From Acomys russatus (Eukaryota > Chordata > Mammalia > Rodentia > Muridae): a stretch of DNA of 64,000 nucleotides. Position numbers and translations under genes: made by a program. How positions within the stretch are numbered: the stretch's first letter is position 1; each line of letters begins with the position of its first letter. Shown piece by piece: positions 49,546 through 60,683 of the stretch. Location: positions 25,356,352 to 25,420,351 of the forward strand of contig NC_067145.1 of the NCBI RefSeq assembly GCF_903995435.1, written 5' to 3'. Below the pieces are notes generated by a model. It worked only from the letters and a program-made list of their open reading frames with translations. It was not told the DNA's origin and did not search any database.

Positions 49546-49931
49546 GGCTATGTCACCTGATCCAAACCACTGGTATTTGAAGAACTAAGATCCCCAGGTA
49601 GGGTTTCGGTGGCCTGTGTTATGTCTATGTGACACACAGACCCTAACCTAGGAGCCACTTTGTCACGTGGCTTATGTTCTGTTCACGCTGCTCTTAGAAA
49701 GTACTTTAGAGGTGATCAGAAAGGAACACTGGAGTTTCCTTGGGGAGTTTCTAAGACATCAGAGCGCACCAAGGGCTGCATCGTGTTCGTCTTCTCTACT
49801 TCACAGTACCTTCCCTCATCAGTGATGGTCGCTGTTCTTGGAGTCCATTAAATAACTGTGGCCTTCCATCAGTTGTACCTGATCCATAGGCCTCACCACC
49901 CTGGTGACCCCTGCCTCTGTTTTTATTTCAG

Positions 49932-50028
49932 TGAAAGCTGGCGGGATGCGGATTGTGCAGAAACACCCACATACTGGAGACGGAAAGGAAGAGAAAGACA
50001 GGGATGAGCAAGAGTGGGAAAGCACCAG
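49932..50028 (+). CDS. Dap: Dap coding exon 2 (residues 19 to start of 51)
   Basis: The exon follows a good polypyrimidine tract and CAG acceptor ending at 49931, and is followed by the donor GTGAGA at 50029. Its first two bases (TG) complete Val19 with the G left by exon 1. It then encodes KAGGMRIVQKHPHTGDGKEE and a short acidic/basic segment ending EQEWEST. It ends with AG, the first two bases of codon 51. In DAP1 residue 51 is Ser, the second described mTOR site, and AG is what a Ser (AGY) codon would start with. Length is 97 nt and the reading frame is open. Compared with the human protein as I recall it, residue 36 is Gly for Thr, residues 42 and 44 are Arg and Glu for Lys and Asp, and residue 50 is Thr for Pro. 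No later exon was recognised before 64000. Confidence 0.96.
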
Positions 50029-50620
50029 GTGAGAGACAGCTGGTGGCTCAGCCAGCCTGTGTAAATGGCCACTGGTTAAATATTAATGTCTGTTCTGTGT
50101 TTCTGGTAACTCCTGGGCTTCCAGCCCACGTGCTGTGTGTTTTCCTTCCCATCACAAGGCAGGGTTCTGTGCCTAGCAAGAAAGAGACAGTGCCTGAAGT
50201 CCTCCCTCCAGCCTGCCTCCCCTAGGCCCCTGTCCTCTGCTTTAGTCGGGGTTGCTGATCCCAGGAGCTGAGCTGGAGCACGGCCTTATGCTGCAGCACT
50301 TTACTTTGGTGGGACACAGCGCCCACCTCTCCTGGCAGGTCACACTGCTGGAATGGAAGAAATAGGGTCTTGTGCTTGATGGACCTTTGTCCTCTGGTCT
50401 CTCTGCCCAGGCCAGAGACACGTGTACTGCCCGTCTGTGCTGGAAAGGCCTCACTAGGGCTGCAGTCTGAAACCCCTAGAAACTAGATGCGTACTTCAGT
50501 GACATCTCTCATTCGGCCCTCTTGGGTCCTGGACCCTGGTTTACCATCTATTTTCCTTGAAGTTTCTCACCTCATAGTTTGGTTCATTGTGAGTAGCCCT
50601 GTCAGAGCATGATCACCAGA

Positions 50621-50758
50621 GACACAACTGTGGATACATCCACGACACAACTGTGGATACGTCCACGACACAACTGTGGATACATCCACGACACAACTGT
50701 GGATACGTCCATGACACAACTGTGGATACGTCCACGACACAACTGTGGATACATCCAC
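50621..50758 (+). repeat. 23-bp minisatellite, six copies, in Dap intron 2
   Basis: Six back-to-back units, 23 bases each, of the type GACACAACTGTGGATACRTCCAC. They differ only at position 18 (A,G,A,G,G,A) and, in unit 4, position 23 (T for C). Period 23 is not a multiple of three, so the apparent frames through it have no coding meaning. Confidence 0.98.
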
Positions 50759-51344
50759 GTGGAAAAAACAAAGAAGTAAAGTTCTCTGCTCAGAACTTGA
50801 CTGCAGACAGTGTCTCCACCACAGTAAGAAGGAAAGGGGGTTATGTGTGGCAATGAAAGGCGCTGTGGTCCACTCTCTGTGTTCTGAGGGATGGAAAGTT
50901 ATCTGTGTGTAGGAAGTAAGACAAGACGATCCCTTGCGTTCCTGTCTGACTCTCCCATGAGTTGAAGCACACCCGCTATTGCAGATGAGAAGCTTAAGTA
51001 ACGGAAGGTGGGTGGCAGTGAGAGAAAGATCAGGGGTACCCGCGTTATGTTACAGCACTGTCTTCACCCCAAAAATTAATCTCCTCCACCTCTGTAGAGC
51101 CTGGGGTTTTGAAGCAAGCTGACTGCTGAGTAGGTCACTGCATGTGCGAACAGTCTCTGTTGTGTTCCCTGAAGTCAGCTGGCTGTGTTCCTTGTGGGCA
51201 CATTAGCTTTGGCTTGGCCCTTCAGCCGTGTGGCTTAAACCATGTGACCTAGTGGGAGTACATCTGGGGTGGGAGAAGTCTGTGGACACCAGGCTGTTGA
51301 TTTGCGTTGTCAGTACAGGCCTCAGGCCTCGTGCCCCCGCGTGA

Positions 51345-51430
51345 CGGTGTGAGTTGCTACAGCTCAGGCTGGCCTCACACCCTGCTTCTTGAGGGTTGGA
51401 CTTATACAGGTGTGTGCCGCCACCCCTAGT
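51345..51430 (-). repeat. Old B1-like SINE, antisense
   Basis: CAGCTCAGGCTGGCCTCACA and ACAGGTGTGTGCCGCCACCC are B1 landmarks in antisense, diverged. Confidence 0.55.
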
Positions 51431-51662
51431 TAATAACTGCTGACTTGTGGTCAGGAGCCCATGCCCATGAACAGCCCATGCACCTCTGCACACAAGATTC
51501 CCACTGCTCTTTGTTGTTTCCCCCTGCTTCGCAGCTGGCTGTAATCCCGTTCCCCAGTACCCCTCCTTAACTCTCTACGGAGTAGACTGAGCTCCTGTTC
51601 TGGGCTAGACACGTGCTGACTAATTCACATCGGGGTAGATAGCACCTAAAACTTAGAATCAC

Positions 51663-52203
51663 CAAAGTATGTGAGAAAGTCATATCCCACTCTCCACTCA
51701 ACTGTGGAGAATATTCTGACCATTGGCTAGATCTGGGTAGGGGCTTAAAGTTTACCTCCTGTATTGTCCTTGGCTGGTGCCTTAGTTTGAGCGGGACCCC
51801 TGGGCCCAAATCTGCCTATCATATTGTTCTACTTGTAGATTTCTAGGACCCTCTGTATCCTTTTATTTTGCTATTCTCCCATCCGTCTCTCATTTAGAGT
51901 CCCAATAGGATGTCCTCCCCTCTGTCAGAGGAAGGACAGCAGGTTGCCAATAGGAGACTTGATACCCTATGAGCATATACAGGGGGAGGTAATCCCCCTC
52001 AGGAACAGTCATAGGGGAGGGGAATAATGGGAAAATGGGGGGAGGGAAGAATGGGAGGATACAAGGGATGGGATAAACATTGAGATGTAACAAAAATAAA
52101 TTAATTTAAAAAAATATCCATTGGAAGGAGGGAGGAAGGGGAGGATACAAGTGATGGGATAACAATTGAATTGTAATCTGAATAAATTAATTAAATTATA
52201 AAA

Positions 52204-52243
<40 letters not shown>
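51663..52243 (+). mobile_element. Twin-primed (5'-inverted) L1 with two successive 3' tails
   Basis: Left part (51663-about 51930) is L1 3' UTR in antisense and matches 53534-53797 base for base apart from a few changes. Right part (about 51932-52243) is L1 3' terminus in sense, the reverse complement of about 53290-53480. The whole is flanked by the identical 16-mer TAAAACTTAGAATCAC at 51647-51662 and 52244-52259. Inside the right part an A-rich tail near 52091-52119 is followed by a second L1 3' terminus (52127-52200) and (AAAT)n. No ORF. Confidence 0.9.
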
Positions 52244-52246
<3 letters not shown>

Positions 52247-53040
52247 AACTTAGAATCACAACGCCCACTGTATGGATGAAGAAATCAAGGCCTGGGGAGT
52301 CCATCCAGCCCACGGAGGCTTACCTAGTTGGTGTCATAGCTAGAGTTGAGCCCAGGAGCCTCTCCTCAGCACCAATGGCATCTGGATCCTCCTCTGTCTA
52401 AGATGAATAGGTTCCGAAAGTCTGATCTTCTCAAATCCACCCTTCCTTCTGTGCCTCACCAGAAGGAGATGGTTATGAGTGTCCAGTAAGGCTCCAGGGA
52501 GTGGGCTGCTCCACTCCATGTATGGAAAGGCCTGTTTATTTTCAGAATGCACAAAATAATGTAGTCACCCGCCGGGGAGTGGTATGCAGTTTCAGCATGC
52601 ACATTCTCATGCTCCTAAGCTCTTACCTCTTTCCATGTTTTGATCAAAATGCTCTCCGAATATGAAAACAAGCGTGCTATCCGTGTCACATGGCCAGCTT
52701 CCCCCTCAGATCCACATTTGTAGAGTCCCTTTTAAAGACATCCTAGATATTTAAAACTGTTTACCTACTCCTTTCTGGTGGCTTCCCTCTTCCTCTTGAA
52801 GGTAGAGCTGTGATTACAGAAAAATGAACATCCAGAGCCCAGAGGAGGTCATTATGGGACCCAGAGAATCTCAAAACTTTCCCTGGCAATTATTTCCTCA
52901 GATAAGCTTGTGCATCCCTTATTCCTTTAATCTTTAATTTTATGGGGATTTAAAAATAATGTCTTGAACGCCGCCAGGCTGTTTTGAGATATTACATTTA
53001 AGGGAAAAGGAAAAAAAAATATATCCAAACCATGAAAATC

Positions 53041-53250
53041 GGGACTGGAGAGATGGCTCAGTGGTCAAGAGCACTGGCAGCTCTTACAGAAGAATGGGCT
53101 TTGATTCCCAGCACCTACATGGAGGTTCACAACCATCTATGGCTCCAGCAGGGGATCCAATGGCTTTTTTGCCCTCTATAGGCACTAGATATACATGGTA
53201 CATATACATGCAGACAAAACGCTCATGCACATAAAATAATTAAATATAAA
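53041..53250 (+). repeat. B2 SINE
   Basis: GGGACTGGAGAGATGGCTCA and GTGGTCAAGAGCACTGGCAG form the tRNA-like head; the body ends in ATAAAATAATTAAATATAAA. Confidence 0.95.
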
Positions 53251-53289
53251 AGGAGAGAACTTTATAACTGATCTAAGACCACCCTCTCT

Positions 53290-54317
53290 TTTTTTTTTTT
53301 TATTAATTTACTCTTGTTACATCTCAATGTTTATCCCATCCCTTGTATCCTCCCATTTCCCCCCCCCCCATTTTCCCATTATTCCCCTCCCCTATGACTG
53401 TTCCTGAGGGGGATTACCTCCCCCTGTATATTCTCATAGGGTATCACGTCTCTTCTTGGCTACCAGCTGTCCTTCCTCTGAGTGCCACCAGGTCTCCCCC
53501 TCCAGGGGACATGGCCAAATGTGAGGCACCAGAGTACGTGAGAAAGTCATATCACACTCTCCACTCAACTGTGGAGAATATTCTGACCATTGGCTAGATC
53601 TGGGAAGGGGTTTAAAGTTTACCTCCTGTATTGTCCTTGGCTGGTGCCTTAGTTTGAGCGGGACCCCTGGGCCCAAATCTGCCTATCATATTGTTCTACT
53701 TGTAGATTTCTAGGATCCTCTGGATCCTTTTATTTTGCTATTCTCCCATGCGTCTCTCATTTAGAGTCCCAATAGGATGCCCTCCCCTCTGTCCCAGTTT
53801 CCTGGTAAGTGAAGGCTTTCATGGGACATGTCCCTTGGGCTAGTATGCAGATATAAGTGAGTATATACCATTTGATTCTTTCTGCTTCTGGGTTAACTTA
53901 CTCATTATGATCATTTCTAGCTCAATCCATTTATCCACAAATTTCGGGAATTCCTTGTTTTTAATAACTGAGTAGTATTCCATAGTGTATATGTACCACA
54001 GTTTCTTTATCCACTCTTCTACTGAGGGACACTTAGGCTGTTTCCATGTTCTGGCTATTATGAATAAGGCTGCTATGAACATGGTTGAGTAAATTTTCTT
54101 GTTGTGTGCTGGAGCATCTTCTGGGTATATTCCAAGGAGTGGAATAGCTGGGTCTTGAGGAAGCCCTATTCCCATTTTTCTGAGATAGCACCAGATAGAT
54201 TTCCAAAGTGGCTGTACTAGTTTGCATTCCCACCAGCAATGAAGGAGTGTTCCTCTCTCCCCACATCCTCGCCAGCGTGTGGTGTCACTTGAGTTTTTGA
54301 TCTTAGCCATTCTGATG
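53290..54317 (-). mobile_element. 5'-truncated L1, antisense, with ORF2 C-terminal frame
   Basis: The + strand T-run at 53289-53301 is the poly(A) tail; the 3' UTR and then the last part of ORF2 follow on the minus strand. A readable ORF2 tail (frame ending at 53840) contains IKNSSDTTRWRGCGERGTLL and EEWIKKLWYIYTMEYYSVIK, the Cys-rich C-terminal region of L1 ORF2. Flanking GACCACCCTCTCT at 53277-53289 and 54318-54330 is a 13-base target-site duplication. Confidence 0.93.
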
Positions 54318-54371
54318 GACCACCCTCTCTTGGTGTTCCTGCTATTCTCTCTGTACTTTCGACATCCCCGT

Positions 54372-54374
<3 letters not shown>

Positions 54375-54422
<48 letters not shown>
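54375..54422 (+). repeat. (TG)24 microsatellite
   Basis: Perfect TG run just right of the L1 insertion. Confidence 0.97.
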
Positions 54423-54424
<2 letters not shown>

Positions 54425-54899
54425 CCTGCTATGTCTCTGTACTCTTGGCACCACCCCTAGGTGTGTGCACACACTCCTGCAGTCTCTCTACAGTCCTTGC
54501 ACAGTAGTGCTCCTCTCTTGGCACTCTTGCTATTCCCCCTGTACTTTCTCTCCATGCAGCTGGTGTTGTCTGTATGCTCAGAATAGCATGCTGGGAACTG
54601 CTTAATCACATCTCTCTGGAGGACCAAGCCTTGGTTTGTAGCACTTGTTGGTTCTGTGAGGTAAATACTCCCACATGGCCTGTTTTAAGTAGAAACATGA
54701 TCTCACTGAGCACAGACATGTGAAGAGAGACCTCTCGCCAGCTCTCACTAGAGTCAGCTCCAGCAACCCAGCACTACAGCCACCTCGTGGTGGTTGTCTG
54801 CACTCCATAGTCTTAAAAGAGGTGTAAAGATACAAAATTCTTTAGGATCCACTGTAAATGTCCACATGTTTATTCTGTCTGGTGTCCTCTATAGTAATG

Positions 54900-55235
54900 A
54901 AATGGGTTAAGTATGCTTCTCAGACACTCACATGTTGAAATTCAGCCTTCACTGTGAGGCAATGAGATGGTGGAAAGGTGGTCAGACCAGCAGGGCCTTA
55001 AGAGGTAACTATGTTGAGGTAAGTCATAGCCTGGATCTCCATGATGGAATCCCAGTGTCTTTATAAGACAAGATGGCGCATACAAGAGTGATACATGTGC
55101 AGTATCCCCAAGCTGCTCCCCACCTCCTTGGAACTGTCCCCAGAGGCAGCACCTGACCTTGGACTAGACCACAAGCCAAGGCTCCTTTCTTTAAACTTGG
55201 ATTACTGCATTATAGTGACAGAAAATGGACCACAA
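54900..55235 (+). repeat. MaLR-like LTR (MLT1/MST-type)
   Basis: ACATGTTGAAATTCAGCCTT, GGGCCTTAAGAGGTAACTAT, CAGTGTCTTTATAAGACAAG and TATAGTGACAGAAAATGGAC occur in the order expected for a mammalian MaLR LTR. Old and diverged. Confidence 0.55.
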
Positions 55236-55259
55236 CGGAAGGTCTTCTAGGGATGAATT

Positions 55260-55590
55260 CTTTCATCTCTTACTTGTCTGAAAATGTATTTGCTGTGACG
55301 TAACATATGACATAAACAACTTATAAGGAGGGAGATTCATGCTGTGCATCAGAGGGCTCTGTGCTTGGGCAGCACACCATGCTGGAGGAGTCTGTGCAGG
55401 CAGACAGGGGAGGTGGAGAGGGGCTGTGGACCACAGACATGGTAGCATCCCTGTGCTGGCTTTTGTGGGCTCTCCTTCTCTGTCTCATGGCTGCTGTGAC
55501 ACAGATCGTTCTGTTCTGCTGTGCCCTCCCATCATGATAGACTGAGCTTTCAAAACTGTGCCAAAATCAATCTCTCTTCAGTTTTTTTCC
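55260..55590 (+). repeat. Diverged rodent interspersed repeat
   Basis: TTGCTGTGACGTAACATATG, ACAACTTATAAGGAGGGAGA and GCTGTGACACAGATCG resemble the repeat class at 29545-29965. Low certainty. Confidence 0.4.
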
Positions 55591-55945
55591 CCCTGGCAAA
55601 TATTTGGTTATAGGGATGATAAAACCAAAGCAGAGACCTGGAACTGGCAGTGGGACCGTCGCTGTGACGACCTGGCCATGTGGACCAACAAGAATGCCAA
55701 GGTGCAGGGCAGAGACACAGTTGTGGAATCCTCGTGGCCCTGGGCCTCACAAAGGAACAGGGCTCGCCTGGGCCTCCCTCCTCCCCGAAAAAAAAAGGGC
55801 TGTTCTCCTGAGGTCAAGTGGGAGTGATCACAACTGCTCTGCTTCAAGGTGGCACCAGCCATGTCCAGCCTGGAACAGTTTCTCCACAGCCAGTAGTCTG
55901 ATACTCCGTGGTTTGTAAAGGCACTTGCCTTGCACACCCTGCCTT

Positions 55946-55946
55946 T

Positions 55947-55997
<51 letters not shown>
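55946..55997 (+). repeat. (CA)n microsatellite
   Basis: About 25 CA units. Confidence 0.97.
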
Positions 55998-55998
<1 letters not shown>

Positions 55999-56152
55999 AC
56001 CTCCAACCACCTTTCTCCATGTCCACATTTCCTGTTTTTACAACATTAGGGAAGCTGTCAACAAGACCCTGATTGTTTGAGAATGGCCTCTAGGCTAACT
56101 TTAAACCTGAGATCCTCTTGTCAAAGCCTCCCAGTGCCTGGGTCATTTTTAC

Positions 56153-56157
<5 letters not shown>

Positions 56158-56195
<38 letters not shown>

Positions 56196-56459
56196 CACAC
56201 ACACACACATACACACACATCACACCTACACACACACCATACAACACACACAACGCATACAACACACACATACACACACACACATACACACACACACAAC
56301 ACACACACACCACACACATACAACACACACACATACACAACACACACACATACATACACACACACGCATACACACACACACACGCATACACACACACACA
56401 CACACATACACACACATACACACACATACACACACACACGCATACATACACACATACAT

Positions 56460-56492
<33 letters not shown>

Positions 56493-56513
56493 CACGCATA
56501 CACACACGCATAC
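56158..56513 (+). repeat. Long imperfect CA/CATA/CACG tract
   Basis: About 355 bases made almost wholly of CA with TACA, CGCA and AACA variants. Open frames on both strands here are low-complexity His/Thr or Cys/Val runs and not genes. Confidence 0.97.
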
Positions 56514-56519
56514 TTGTTT

Positions 56520-58290
56520 AGTGCTATACCTCCATTATATAAGTTATATAATACCCACAAAGTAGATTGCAGCCTAATTGATAAAAGTGAAATAATCAAT
56601 AGCAACTTGATACTATCACTAGCGAATATCTCAAGGCCCTACCACCCCAGTGGTGAAGTTTCCCACTAATAAGGACATTTCTAATGACCTTCTGGGTAAT
56701 TGCAGGTCTGGTAGGGGCGGACTGCTTCTTGTCAAATCCAATTAGACTGCTGGCATTTGCCACCTCGCTGGTAATGAACTGAGATGTGGGGTTTTGCTCA
56801 TAAGTGCTCACTGACATTAGCCTCATTGTAAGCCACGTGTCCATGTCGTCAAACTGGTTTAAACTCGTTCCTTAGGTAGCATTGGAACATAGCTGTAGGC
56901 ACTTGGGATGTGTCAAGGATGCAGTGAGGCCACAGCCTCACACGGTTGTGCATGTCTTGCAAGGTGCTGAGGGCAGATGAAGGGTCTGGGAGAGGTCACG
57001 CTATGTGCCTCCATGGGAGATCCCAGGACCATGATGGACAGTCCACCTGCAGACAGGTGCAGCAGCCTGTGTGTCAGGATTTAACTTAATACGGTTTGCT
57101 TCTCTGAGGCAAACAAGTGTAAGTGGTGCGTCCCCATGTTCATCTGCTGCTCCAGACTGACCATAGGCATCTGAAGCTCAAGGCTCCACCTATCCCCTGA
57201 TTGGTTCACAGCCCCAATGCCCATCTATGCACAAAGAGCATGTGTGGCAAACAGCAACAGCAGGAATTGGCTGTTTGCCCTCAGCCAGCCTGATTTCCTG
57301 CACCAGCACAGGAAAGTTGCATTTGGTGCACGGTGAACAGAGCATGTGGATGCTCCTAAGTCACAGGATCCCACTGGACTCCTTAGGTCTGGGGAGGAGA
57401 CAGGAAGTGTGAAGTCTGAGTTTCCCTTGGGGCCACACTGCTAGTAATGGGCTTTGAGACAGCATTCATCCAACATCTGGGTCCTTAGCAGATTTGGAAA
57501 GCAGAAGTGGTCTGTCAGCTTCTCTGTGGTCCTCAGGAGCCAGCTGCAGCCTCCATTCCAGGAGGGCCCCTTTCAGCATGTGGAGGAGAGAGGAAGGGAA
57601 GAAGACTTTTCTGTATGTCCACATGAGGATTAGCCTTTCCATTCATTCTTGTTTATGGAGACTCCAAGAATTGCACTGTGTATCTGGAGTATTTGCTTAC
57701 CATAAACACATGTGCCGAGCTTAAATCAACTCTAAACACTTGGCTTCATAGAATAAAATATTTAACAGTAACAACATGGAAACAGGAGCCGTGATTGAGT
57801 CTGCTGCCTTATAGTCACCAAACCCTTTAACTCTTTTAAGTAGGCCTGTTGGTTTCAACTGTCCCAACTACCCAGCACTCAGAAAATGCCTGGTTGATTC
57901 ATTTTTAAAGATGGATTTCTAAGAAACCTACAGACTTGCTGACTTCTCCAGCGGGCAGGACAGGTGCTGCCTGTGAGCGGGAAGAGGCTCCTTGTCTGAG
58001 TTCTGTTGTCGCTCAGCTCTCTTGGGGCAAAGCGTTGATTGAATTTTGCTTATGTTGATCCTTTGGGACAAGGTTTAGTTATTAAAGATGAGTTAGATTG
58101 TGGATTGGAAGACTGAAAGTCGTGTCACACTCAGAACGGTCCCTTAGCATCCGTGGATGCTGCCTCAGAAGTATAGTTAACATTGTCCCCTCTCTTCATT
58201 TATTTTTGCAACCTATAAAAGCTGTTTGTACCCAAAAAATAATAGTTCTATTAGAATATACACTCCAATATTATTTACGCTTTTAAAAGG
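56520..58290. other. Unassigned part of Dap intron 2
   Basis: No repeat or exon is recognised. Confidence 0.45.
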
Positions 58291-58612
58291 AAGAAATTGT
58301 GTCTCATGCCACCACATGAGTGGACATTGAAATGCTGTACCTAGTGAAAGAAGCCAGGGGTAGAAGGACACAGCCTGCAGGATTCCACTGGCAGGGCTGG
58401 TGCAGTCTCAGTTGTAGTTGTGGAAGTAGCCAAAGGGTATTGGGAGGATGGGGGGCAGTGTTTGTTCAGTGTGCCCTCTTAGATGCTTAGGATGGAAAAG
58501 ACCCAGAATTTGTCTCAGCGCTGTGAACACGCTTAGCACTGCAGACCTGTACACTCGACAGTGGCAAAGGTGGCGGCATCATTAAATGCTTAAGTTCAGC
58601 ACAGCCAAGAGG
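58290..58612 (+). repeat. Ancient L1 (L1M) 3' fragment, first
   Basis: GTGAAAGAAGCCAGGGGTAG, GATTCCACTGGCAGG and later GACCTGTACACTCGACAGTG follow the terminal part of old L1. Confidence 0.55.
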
Positions 58613-58614
58613 CC

Positions 58615-59010
58615 CCTGCACTGCAGCGCTACCCTGTGACTCAGCAGGTCTACCCCTAGATGTTCACCCAAGAGGATTCAAAACAAAGGATCAAACAAAA
58701 GCCTGTCTGCAGGTGTTTAAAGCATCCTTGCTGATAAGAGCTAAAAGGTGACACTGTGCCAGGTGTCCATCATCTGATGAGCAGGAGGAATGTGCTCCAT
58801 CCACGTGGTGTGGTATTATCTAGCTGAGAGAGTGACTGAGGGCTGAGTCTTGTCACAACAATAGGCAGAACCTGAAAAACGTTTTGCCAGGTAAGGGAAG
58901 CAGACACCAGGGGCCATGGTTCTGGATCCATTAGTGGGAAGTACCTAAAGGAAGGACATCCATGGACAGAAAGCAGCTCCCTGGCCGCTGATGGCTGGGA
59001 GGAAAGAACC
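58615..59010 (+). repeat. Ancient L1 (L1M) 3' fragment, second
   Basis: ACTCAGCAGGTCTACCCCTA, TCACCCAAGAGGATTCAAAA, TGGTGTGGTATTATCTAGCT and GAAGCAGACACCAGG are earlier L1 landmarks than those in the preceding fragment, so the two overlap in consensus coordinates. Confidence 0.55.
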
Positions 59011-60530
59011 CATACAGAGCTGCGGCTTGATGGGTCTGGGTTTCCTTGAAGATGATGGAGTCTTCTAGAATTACATATTCAGCACTGTACTATGTAAGGT
59101 GGTTGAACCGATGAGTCTTACGTCCTATGGCTCTTACCATCATGGAAGGGAGAGGGAGCTCTGGCTGTCGCCCCGCCCCCATGTCTTCTTAGCTGGGAAA
59201 GTACACATTCAGGTGCTGAAAGGATTTTCTACAGGGCTGTGGTTGCAAGCCCAGGGGGACCAGGACTATTCCCAGAGAAGGGGAAAGACTTGATAGTCTC
59301 ATTGAAGAAGGGCCAGGGCCACTGAGCCACACCACTGGAACCTTGAACTCCTTATACAGTTGTCTCCTTAGGCCCAGAGGGCTAGCCGCAGATAGATGGG
59401 CCACATCCACAGGAGTGGTACCCGGAAGAGGAAGCAGGCATCCCTTGTGTCTCGTTTTAAGAGCAGGAGGTACTATGCCAGATGCCCCCAGGAAAGCCAT
59501 TTGTCAGAACTGGGTCATATGACTATCCCTAACTCTAGTATGCCCAAGATTCTCTTAGACCTACAACAGGCTGAGTGTTTGGCATAGGGCCGCATCTCAC
59601 AGAGCAGTCCGCACAGGCACCCTTGGCACTAATCCGACACTGCTGGTTAAGTTGCTAGAATGCTGCTGCAGAGATTGGACATCCCTGCTTTCAACAGCGG
59701 CTTCCAGCTGTCCCCAGGGTGCACCCAGCACTGCTGGTGCCAGGCACTTCCCTGTGCAGAGCCTGCTAGTGTGCTAGCATTCCTCTGGAGACTATAAGCC
59801 TAGATAAATGAAATTACGTTCATCTCCAGAATTAAACCTCACAGCAGAGGGCATCTTAGGGTTCTTCAGCTCCTACAAAAGCTGCATGTAGAAGACAACC
59901 TGACTCGACGTTCTCGACCACCCACGATGACAGCCAGGGCCTTGTTAGGGATCGGCGGTGTGGACAGACAAGCAGTGAAGGTTGATGCTGGATGGCTGTC
60001 TCAGGCCATGGCTGAGCAGGCCACCTCATGACCCCCACCAGTGTGGGGAGCTCACTGAGCCAGGTTCCCGCAAGTGCTCAGGAAGCTGAATACTTCTACC
60101 CTGGTGTTGCCTGTGTCCCTAGAAAGATGAGTTTTCTGCTAAGGCAAGTGCCAGAATGGGATCTTTTGCAGACAGGACTCCAAGAGTTATGGCAAACCCG
60201 AGCTTGAGGCTTTGCCAATGATGCACGTTGTGTAGCCCAGGTGTGCCTGCCCCTCTCTGCCCCCCTGCCCCTGGAGTCCACAAAGCAGAGCCCCATGTGG
60301 GGCAGTTGCAGCACTCTAGAGGAAGACAGAGTATGTCTTAGATCTTTCAAGTACGTGTCTTCTATTTCAGTCAAAAAAGTCATACTGCCACTGGTAACAA
60401 AGTGTTGGATTTATGTGACCGGGCTGTGGAGTGATGTGTGTCTCAGAAGCTGCTTCATACTGTAAAGTCTGTGCTCTTTACAGGAAAGGACTACTTGGTG
60501 TCGTGCAGCCTTAGCTACACTTTGCATTCT
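59010..60530. other. Unassigned part of Dap intron 2
   Basis: A 63-codon frame at 59396-59587 has a basic N-terminal part (RSGTRKRKQASLVSRFKSRR) but no recognised homology. Nothing else is supported. Confidence 0.45.
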
Positions 60531-60665
60531 GTAACCAAGCTCCTGTAACTGATGGATTACAGAGTAAAGGTTTGTTTTGGCTAATGGTTCTGGAGATTTA
60601 TAGCTGGAAGAGCTGCACCTGGCGATGGCTTCTGCTGAATCCCAAGGTGGCATGATGCATCACAT
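60530..60665. repeat. Fragment of rodent interspersed repeat
   Basis: ACAGAGTAAAGGTTTGTTTT, GGCTAATGGTTCTGGAGATT and CCCAAGGTGGCATGATGCAT resemble part of the class at 29545-29965. Low certainty. Confidence 0.4.
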
Positions 60666-60683
60666 GACAATAACAGGAGTATT

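Larger units (their letters stand above)
38932..49931 (+). other. Dap: Dap intron 1
   Basis: The intron is bounded by GT at 38932 and AG at 49930-49931. Its 11 kb are almost free of recognisable B1/B2 SINEs and young L1s, unlike the 38 kb upstream. I see a T/G-rich run at 40086-40140, an A/C-rich run near 45120-45160, a (CA)n at 45652-45698, a diverged 77-bp tandem duplication near 46436-46590, a possible SINE fragment at 48331-48430, an ancient L1 3' fragment at 48585-49140, a (CAG)10 at 49252-49281 and a possible B4 fragment at 49466-49545. The rest (39100-45600 and 46600-48300) looks like unique non-coding DNA in which I see no exon. Confidence 0.9.

Noticed and set aside
50621..50758. Regular 23-base repeats as a possible CRISPR array
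   Set aside because: The units are directly adjacent without spacers and lie in a mammalian intron; this is a minisatellite.
56077..56669. Overlapping frames of 90-180 codons on both strands
   Set aside because: They are His/Thr or Cys/Val runs translated from a CA/TG tract.
59396..59587. 63-codon basic frame suggestive of a ribosomal-protein retrocopy
   Set aside because: I could not match it to any ribosomal protein, and there is no poly(A) tail or duplication.
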